Source: Ilumatobacteraceae bacterium
Lineage (GTDB): Bacteria > Actinomycetota > Acidimicrobiia > Acidimicrobiales > Ilumatobacteraceae
Direction: 5' to 3'
DNA: 64,000 bases
Assembly (NCBI GenBank): GCA_033344875.1
Contig: JAWPMO010000001.1
Coordinates: 2,629,595 to 2,693,594 of the forward strand
Shown here: in pieces, positions 59,352-64,000 of the stretch
Numbering within the stretch: the first letter of the stretch is position 1
Layout: every line of letters begins with the position of its first letter
Translations under genes and position numbers: made by a program
The notes under the pieces: generated by a model
Databases searched by the model: none
What the model was told of the DNA's origin: nothing
Seen by the model: only the letters and a program-made list of their open reading frames with translations

Positions 59352-60713
59352 TCACCCGAGGAGGTCGACGACGACCCGCTCCCAGAGTTCGGTGGTGAGG
59401 CGGAGTGACTCGACGTCGATCCGCTCGTTGTGACCGTGGAAGCGTTGGCCGAACTCCGCCGCATCGATCGAGGGGCTCAGCAGACCGGCGCCGTACGACA
59501 CCGCACCGAGCTCGCGGAACACCCGGGCGTCGGTGAACCCGACGATGAACTGCGGGTTCAGCCGGGCGTCGGGGAACGGCACGCCGACCGCACGACCCAA
59601 CGCGTCCCACAGCGGGGTGTCGACCCGACTGGTCGACGCCGGGTCGTCGATCAGCACCTCGATCTCGACACGGTCGAACAGGTCGTCGCCGAGCGCACGC
59701 CGGAGGTGGGCGGTGACCTCGTCGGTGTGGTCGCCCGGCATCGTGCGGATGTCGATGTCGAGATCGATCACGTCGGGGATCACGTTGGTCTTCGGTCGGC
59801 CCTTCGTGGCCAGCACGTTCGGCGAGAACGTCGTGTGCGTGCACGCGTGGTAGTGCCCCTTCGCCCCGGGGTGCGGGAGGTCGGCCAGGAGGTCGTCGAT
59901 CGTGTTCTCGTCGAGCATCGCCGCCTTCATGTCGGCTGCGAGGTCGAGCGACTCGACCTGCCCCCGCCACAGCTCGTGGAACCGTGGCGCCGGTTGGTAA
60001 TCGGCGAGCCGTGACACCACCTTGGCGGCGGTGACGAGGGCGTTGTCGGAACCGAACGGCATCGAACCGTGGCCCGGGGTGCCGCGCACCCGCAGTCGGC
60101 GCCAGGCGACCCCCTTCTCGGCGACGTTGATGCTGATCGACCGCTGCCCCTCCGGGCCGGAGTGCAACCCGCCGTTCTCGGTCAGCATGTACGTGCAGCG
60201 AATCGAGTCGGGATGCTTGTCGGCGACCCAGCGCGCACCGTGCGCGCTGCCGGCCTCTTCGTCGGCGACGGCGAAGTACAGCAGGTCGCCCTTGGGCCGG
60301 AACCCGCGGTCGACCAGCGACTTGAAGACGACCGCCATCGACGAGGTCAGGTTCAACATGTCGACCGCGCCGCGCCCCCACACCTCGTCGACGCCGTCAT
60401 CGTTGGCGATGAGCTCGCCACCGAACGGATCGTTGCGCCACCCCTCCGGGTTGACCGGGACGACGTCGGTGTGGCCCATCAGGCACAGCGACGGCGCCGA
60501 CGGATCGGTGCCGGGCAGGCGAGCCACGAACGACGCACGGTCGGGGGTCGGCTCCCAGCGTTCGATGTCGACGCCGCTCCCCTCGACGTACGACTGGAGT
60601 ACGTCGGAGTTGCGGGTCTCGTGTCCCGACTCGGCCGTCCCGTCGTTGACGCACTCGTTGCGGATCAGGGTTTGCAGCAGCTCGACGGTGTCGCCCGTCA
60701 GATCGGTCGCCAT
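59352..60713 (-). CDS. M20 family metallopeptidase (ArgE/DapE/CPS2-like)
   Basis: A 453-residue zinc peptidase. The metal-site motifs are CLMGHTDVVPVNPEGW (His-x-Asp), WGRGAVDMLNLTSSMAVV (shared Asp), and FAVADEEAGSAHGARWV with the Glu-Glu pair. A dimerisation domain follows (RVRGTPGHGSMPFGSDNALVTAAKVV), and the C-terminal metal His is in FHGHNERIDVESL. It probably cleaves dipeptides or N-acyl amino acids in the cytoplasm. Length and order fit the M20 carboxypeptidase group. ATG 60713 is used. It is divergent from the ECF sigma gene. Confidence 0.93.
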   Translation of the reverse strand: MATDLTGDTVELLQTLIRNECVNDGTAESGHETRNSDVLQSYVEGSGVDIERWEPTPDRASFVARLPGTDPSAPSLCLMGHTDVVPVNPEGWRNDPFGGELIANDDGVDEVWGRGAVDMLNLTSSMAVVFKSLVDRGFRPKGDLLYFAVADEEAGSAHGARWVADKHPDSIRCTYMLTENGGLHSGPEGQRSISINVAEKGVAWRRLRVRGTPGHGSMPFGSDNALVTAAKVVSRLADYQPAPRFHELWRGQVESLDLAADMKAAMLDENTIDDLLADLPHPGAKGHYHACTHTTFSPNVLATKGRPKTNVIPDVIDLDIDIRTMPGDHTDEVTAHLRRALGDDLFDRVEIEVLIDDPASTSRVDTPLWDALGRAVGVPFPDARLNPQFIVGFTDARVFRELGAVSYGAGLLSPSIDAAEFGQRFHGHNERIDVESLRLTTELWERVVVDLLG

Positions 60714-60806
60714 CGGTGCAGTCTCGCGCTCCGGGCGCCCTCGTTCGTCACCGATCGGTGGGATGATGGAACCGAGCGGGCTGCTCGAGACTCGGTAGGG
60801 GTATCC

Positions 60807-61298
60807 ATGGCAACGATCGACGTCCCCCTCTCCTCGCCGCCGGCGACGGCGCGCCGTGAACCGGTGACGTTCGAGGCGCTGTACGAGCGGCAGTTCCGCC
60901 CGATGGTGCGGCTGGCGTACACGCTCGTCGACACCCGACAGCAGGCCGAGGAGGTCGTGCAGGACTCGTTCGCCGCGGTCTACGAACGGTTCCAGCGACT
61001 CGACAACCCGGAGGCGTACCTGCGGGTGACCGTGCTGAACGGATGCCGCCGCGTGCTGCGCCGACGGATGCTCAGCCGCCGCCAGCCGACCCCGCCGACC
61101 GAGGACAGCGAACTCGGCGCCAGCCACGTCGTGGATGCGATCCGCCGCCTTCCCCACAAGCAGCGCTCGATGATCGTGCTCCGGTACGACCTGCAGCTGA
61201 CCGACCGCGAGATCGCCGACACGCTGCGCGTACCGATCGGCACGGTCAAGTCGACGATCCACCGGGCGCTCGCCGAACTCCGAAAGGAACTCTCATGA
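60807..61298 (+). CDS. ECF-type RNA polymerase sigma factor
   Basis: A 163-residue sigma-70 family (SigE/ECF) protein. Region 2 is FEALYERQFRPMVRLAYTLVDTRQQAEEVVQDSFAAVYERF; region 4 is IRRLPHKQRSMIVLRYDLQLTDREIADTLRVPIGTVKSTIHRALAELRKEL. Both DNA-binding regions are complete. ATG 60807 follows GTAGGGG at a suitable distance. A GGAACC at 60768-60773, 34 nt before the start, resembles an ECF -35 element and may mean autoregulation, though I do not see a good matching -10. The next gene overlaps by 4 nt and encodes a membrane protein with LysM domains, the likely partner. Confidence 0.93.
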   Translation: MATIDVPLSSPPATARREPVTFEALYERQFRPMVRLAYTLVDTRQQAEEVVQDSFAAVYERFQRLDNPEAYLRVTVLNGCRRVLRRRMLSRRQPTPPTEDSELGASHVVDAIRRLPHKQRSMIVLRYDLQLTDREIADTLRVPIGTVKSTIHRALAELRKELS

Positions 61299-62185
61299 AC
61301 CACGACGACGATCTCGAACGAACCGTGGCCCGTTCGCTCCGGCAGCGGACCGAACGAGTCACCACCGCAGCGCCCGACCTCGACGGGGTCTGGGCCCACG
61401 TCGATCGACGCCAGAGCCGGCGTCGGCGGGCCACAGCAGCCATCGGGTCGGTCGCAGCGGTCGGCGTGGGCGTCGTCGGGATCACGATGCTGGGTGGGAC
61501 GCGTGCGGACGACACCGGCATCGCCGCCGCTCCCGGTGGCGTGCCGACGACGACCATGCCCGCCATCGCGGTGCCGGCCGACGGGCCCGCTGGAGGTTGG
61601 GCGTGGGCGTGTACGACCCCGGTCACCGTCCCGAACGGTGTGCCAGGTGTGCAGTACTTCCTCGACTGCTTGCAGGTCGGCACGGGTGATCAACTCATCT
61701 TCCCCACGACGACGATCGTGAATCAGTTGTACGTCGTGCAGGCCGGGGACACGCTCAGCAGCATCTCCGCCGCGTTCGGCGTCGGGATCGACGAACTCGT
61801 CTGGTTCAACGGTTGGGAGGACGGTGCGTCGCACGTCCTGCTGCCGGGCGAGACCGTGTCGATCCCCGGGCCCGATGTCGTGGATGTGACCGTCCCCTAC
61901 TCACCGACGCCGACGACGGTGCCCGTTCAGGGCTACGTGGTGCAGCCTGGCGACACGATCGAGGCGCTCCGCGAACGATGGGCGCTGCCGCCTGGCTTGT
62001 TGACGAACCTGAATGGTTTCGACATCGAGGACTCCTACGTCCTCACCGCCGGTGAGTTGATCTACGTCCCCGGCTACCTCGCCCCTGGAGAGCCGGGCCT
62101 CATTCCACAGACGACCACGACGTCGACAACGACCACACCTGAGATGACCACGACGACACCGCCGACCACCACCATCGCGCCCTGA
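61295..62185 (+). CDS. Putative membrane partner of the ECF sigma factor with two extracellular LysM domains
   Basis: A 296-residue single-pass protein. The cytoplasmic N-terminus (1-45: DDDLERTVARSLRQRTERV... DLDGVWAHVDRRQSRRRR) resembles the short regions found in proteins encoded after SigE-type factors. One membrane helix spans 46-67. Outside lie two LysM domains, 145-191 (YVVQAGDTLSSISAAFGVGIDELVWFNG) and 213-259 (YVVQPGDTIEALRERWALPPG), then a Thr-rich tail. LysM binds peptidoglycan, so an anti-sigma-like wall sensor is inferred; no ZAS zinc motif is present. It overlaps the sigma gene by 4 nt. Confidence 0.85.
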   Translation: MNHDDDLERTVARSLRQRTERVTTAAPDLDGVWAHVDRRQSRRRRATAAIGSVAAVGVGVVGITMLGGTRADDTGIAAAPGGVPTTTMPAIAVPADGPAGGWAWACTTPVTVPNGVPGVQYFLDCLQVGTGDQLIFPTTTIVNQLYVVQAGDTLSSISAAFGVGIDELVWFNGWEDGASHVLLPGETVSIPGPDVVDVTVPYSPTPTTVPVQGYVVQPGDTIEALRERWALPPGLLTNLNGFDIEDSYVLTAGELIYVPGYLAPGEPGLIPQTTTTSTTTTPEMTTTTPPTTTIAP

Positions 62186-62228
62186 CCGGCGCATTGCGCT
62201 GATGCGCTCGTGGTGATAGCCCATCGGC

Positions 62229-62651
62229 ATGGAACTCTCCGACGCACTCGACTACGTCCGACAGCGGCGGCAGGGGGTGATCGTCACCATCAAGGCCGAC
62301 GGCCGACCGCAACTGTCGAACATCGTCTACGGCGTCGACGACGACGGCACGATCCGGATCTCCGCCACCGCCGGGCGGGCGAAGACGAACAACCTGCAGC
62401 GCGACCCGCGGGCGAGCCTGCACGTCACCGACGAGAACTTCGGCACGTACTGCGTGATCGAGGGCGACGTCGAGGTCACCCAGGTCACGACCGAACCGGG
62501 CGATGCAACGTCCGACACCCTGGTCGAGTACTACCGGACGCTCGCCGGCGAGCACCCCGACTGGGACGAGTACCGGCGGGCGATGATCGACGAGGGGCGA
62601 CTCATGCTGCTCCTGCGCCCGACCCGCGCGTACGGCATGCTGTCACGATGA
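62229..62651 (+). CDS. PPOX-class F420-dependent oxidoreductase
   Basis: A 140-residue split-barrel protein: LDYVRQRRQGVIVTIKADGRPQLSNIVYGVDDDGTIRISATAGRAKTNNLQRDPRASLHVTD, then CVIEGDVEVTQV and YRRAMIDEGRLMLLLRPTRAYGM. The order matches the pyridoxamine-phosphate-oxidase-like family whose actinobacterial members (TIGR03618 type) bind F420. The substrate is unknown. ATG 62229 lies 6 nt after TAGCCC, a weak match to the leaderless pattern. It overlaps the DUF3467 gene by 4 nt. Confidence 0.9.
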   Translation: MELSDALDYVRQRRQGVIVTIKADGRPQLSNIVYGVDDDGTIRISATAGRAKTNNLQRDPRASLHVTDENFGTYCVIEGDVEVTQVTTEPGDATSDTLVEYYRTLAGEHPDWDEYRRAMIDEGRLMLLLRPTRAYGMLSR

Positions 62652-62968
62652 AGATCCACACGCAGCCCGACCAGATGGGTGGTGTCTGGGCGAACGCCGC
62701 CGCCGTGCGCCACTCACCCCACGAGTTCACGATCGACTTCCTGCGCTGCGACTTCGACGACACCGGCAAGGCGGCCGCCGGCATCCTCGTCCAGCGGGTC
62801 AACATGTCGCCGCTGTTCGTCACCCAGCTGATCGCCGCGCTGCAGGACAACTGGTCGAAGTACGCCGACAAGTCGATGCCGAAGGACCTGCTCGACGACG
62901 TCTCGATCGAGTCACCGCGACTCGACGACGATCCCGACGGCCCACCGACCGACGACGACGGCGCCTGA
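62648..62968 (+). CDS. DUF3467 family protein
   Basis: A 106-residue protein: GGVWANAAAVRHSPHEFTIDFLRCDF, VQRVNMSPLFVTQLIAALQDNWSKYADKSM and an acidic end. The (V/Y)WAN...V.HSP.EF..DF... R..MSP.....L..AL..N...Y pattern is DUF3467; the family function is unknown. ATG 62648 overlaps the PPOX stop by 4 nt, and its TGA overlaps the next ATG by 1 nt, so PPOX-DUF3467-VOC are co-translated. Confidence 0.88.
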   Translation: MKIHTQPDQMGGVWANAAAVRHSPHEFTIDFLRCDFDDTGKAAAGILVQRVNMSPLFVTQLIAALQDNWSKYADKSMPKDLLDDVSIESPRLDDDPDGPPTDDDGA

Positions 62969-63354
62969 TGCGCCCGCAACCGATGATCACGTGCACGTCG
63001 GTGTCCGGGTCGAGCGAGTGGTACCAGCGCGTACTCGGGTTCGAGAGCGCACACGGCGGCGACGAGTACGAGATGCTGATGAGCGACGGCGCGATGGTGC
63101 TGCAACTCCACGAGGTCGACGTCCACGAGCACCCGGCGCTGCTGCGCGAGGGCCAGCCGCTCGGCGGCAACGGTGTGGCGCTCTGGTTCGACACGGCGAC
63201 GTTCGACGCCGACGTCGAACGCGTGCACTCGACCGACGCCGAGGTGCTCGAGGACGTGCACGTCAACCCGCTCGCCCAGCATCGGGAGATCTGGCTGCGC
63301 GACCCGGACGGTTACGTCGTCGTGGTGAGCAGCCCGTACGGCGACGTCGGCTGA
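62968..63354 (+). CDS. Glyoxalase/bleomycin-resistance (VOC) family protein
   Basis: A 128-residue VOC-fold protein. The two beta-alpha-beta3 modules read TCTSVSGSSEWYQRVLGFESAHGGDEYEMLMSDGAMVLQLHE and VALWFDTATFDADVERVHSTDAEVLEDVHVNPLAQHREIWLRDPDGYVVVVSSPYG. RDPDGYVV is the typical family ending with a metal-site acidic/aromatic neighbourhood. Activity may be isomerase, dioxygenase or resistance binding; not assignable. Its ATG shares one base with the DUF3467 stop. Confidence 0.9.
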   Translation: MRPQPMITCTSVSGSSEWYQRVLGFESAHGGDEYEMLMSDGAMVLQLHEVDVHEHPALLREGQPLGGNGVALWFDTATFDADVERVHSTDAEVLEDVHVNPLAQHREIWLRDPDGYVVVVSSPYGDVG

Positions 63355-63374
63355 CCGGCACACTGGGCACCGCC

Positions 63375-64000
63375 GTGCGATACACCCATCTGCTGTTCGA
63401 CCTCGACCACACACTGCTCGACTCCCACGAGTCCGAGCGGCTCGCCTACGCCCACACGATGGCGGCGATCGGCCTCGCCGACCCCGATGATCACTTCGAT
63501 CGGTACGTGACGATCAACCAGGCGATGTGGGTGGCGGTCGAAGCCGGTGACCTCCAGCCGAGCGAGGTCCGCCATCGCCGGTTCGAGCGGTTCATCGCCG
63601 AGGTCGGCGTCGATGCCGACCCACACGCGATGGCCGACGCGTTCGTGTTCGGCCTCGGCAACTTCGGCGAGCTGTACGAGGGTGCCCATGGCGTGCTCGA
63701 GACGCTCGCTGCGCAGCACACGCTGGCGATGATCACGAACGGGCTGAGCGAGGTCCAGCGGGCCCGGATCGAACGGCTCGGCCTCGCCGATTACTTCCAC
63801 ACGGTGATCATCTCGTCAGAGGTCGGCGTCACCAAGCCCCGCCGCGAGATCTTCGACCTGGCGTTCGCCGGCCTCGGCAACCCGGGGATCGAGAACGCCC
63901 TGATGATCGGCGACAGCCTCACGTCCGACATCGCCGGAGGCCGAAACGCAGGCATCGACACCTGCTGGTACAACCCGCGACGTCTCCCGCGGAGCGACAC
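63375..64000 (+). CDS. HAD-superfamily hydrolase, YjjG-like (partial, runs off the window)
   Basis: An open frame from GTG 63375 to the right edge, 208 residues so far. The motifs are LLFDLDHTLLDSHESE (motif I, DxD), MITNGLSEVQRARIERLGL (motif II, Thr/Asn), VTKPRREIFDLAF (motif III, Lys), and MIGDSLTSDIAGGRNAG (motif IV, GDS..SD). A four-helix cap (SERLAYAHTMAAIGLADP...) places it with YjjG/2-haloacid-dehalogenase-like phosphatases, which act on nucleotides or sugar phosphates. The end lies outside the window. Confidence 0.9.
   Translation, partial: MRYTHLLFDLDHTLLDSHESERLAYAHTMAAIGLADPDDHFDRYVTINQAMWVAVEAGDLQPSEVRHRRFERFIAEVGVDADPHAMADAFVFGLGNFGELYEGAHGVLETLAAQHTLAMITNGLSEVQRARIERLGLADYFHTVIISSEVGVTKPRREIFDLAFAGLGNPGIENALMIGDSLTSDIAGGRNAGIDTCWYNPRRLPRSD

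Noticed and set aside
60768-60806. GGAACC element as an ECF autoregulatory promoter
   Set aside because: The -35-like match is suggestive, but no good -10 lies at the expected distance, so it was mentioned only within the sigma-factor entry.

Overview
The window is high-GC bacterial chromosome with dense coding, many GTG starts and short or overlapping gene junctions. Gene content points to an actinobacterium. Family resemblance (UPF0182 next to a PDZ/Lon-like protein, DUF3263, a CysO-like carrier, F420-type luciferase-like and PPOX enzymes, HemQ, DUF664, a DUF222/13E12 HNH protein, several LytR_C proteins) suggests the Acidimicrobiia (Ilumatobacter-like). That placement is inference; no rRNA is present. 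No prophage, insertion sequence or CRISPR array was seen.

Layout. 0-7 kb: tail of an unidentified gene, a coiled-coil protein, then a minus-strand row PDZ/Lon-like protease > DivIVA-like protein with a phage-head-type Cys motif > UPF0182 membrane protein. 7-18 kb: HEAT, GNAT, PAC2, Nudix, GlnD, an amino-acid-type binding lipoprotein, HemQ, FdhD, ATP-grasp, an aquaporin with an altered first NPA box, DUF1697. 18-23 kb: GroEL under a perfect CIRCE operator, CysO-like carrier, glycerate kinase, two LytR_C proteins around uridine kinase. 24-29 kb: HD-GYP phosphodiesterase, acyl-CoA synthetase, Dabb protein, luciferase-like enzyme, a putative lipoprotein. 30-34 kb: an SOS-boxed HNH protein, DUF664, Baeyer-Villiger-type monooxygenase. 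34-40.5 kb: a receptor kinase fused to a peptide-binding-protein domain, divergent from an ATPase/winged-helix regulator, then a secreted acidic protein. 40.6-44 kb: esterase, SDR and alpha/beta hydrolase, with a TetR gene and two palindromic operators. 44-50.7 kb: tRNA-Thr, a Tat-exported sortase fusion, rlmB-ispF-ispD, a Crp-type regulator, an ABC-2 exporter. 50.8-64 kb: luciferase-like enzyme, a LolCDE/MacB-type ABC operon, YczE-like protein, amidohydrolase, a second acyl-CoA ligase, thioesterase, M20 peptidase, ECF sigma factor with a LysM-bearing membrane partner, PPOX, DUF3467, VOC and HAD proteins.

A recurring signal runs through the window. A TANNNT -10 box lies 6-8 nt before the start codon of at least 23 genes, implying widespread leaderless mRNAs, and it was used to choose starts. 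Genes with long leaders (groEL, the hydrolase at 42.5 kb, the sortase) instead carry clear Shine-Dalgarno sequences.

Most notable: (1) the kinase/binding-protein receptor with its divergent AfsR/MalT-like regulator; (2) the DivIVA protein ending in a MuF/gp7-like Cys-His motif; (3) the Tat-sortase fusion; (4) the ECF sigma factor with a LysM partner; (5) the LexA-type box inside a leaderless promoter of the HNH gene; (6) the double-operator divergent TetR promoter.
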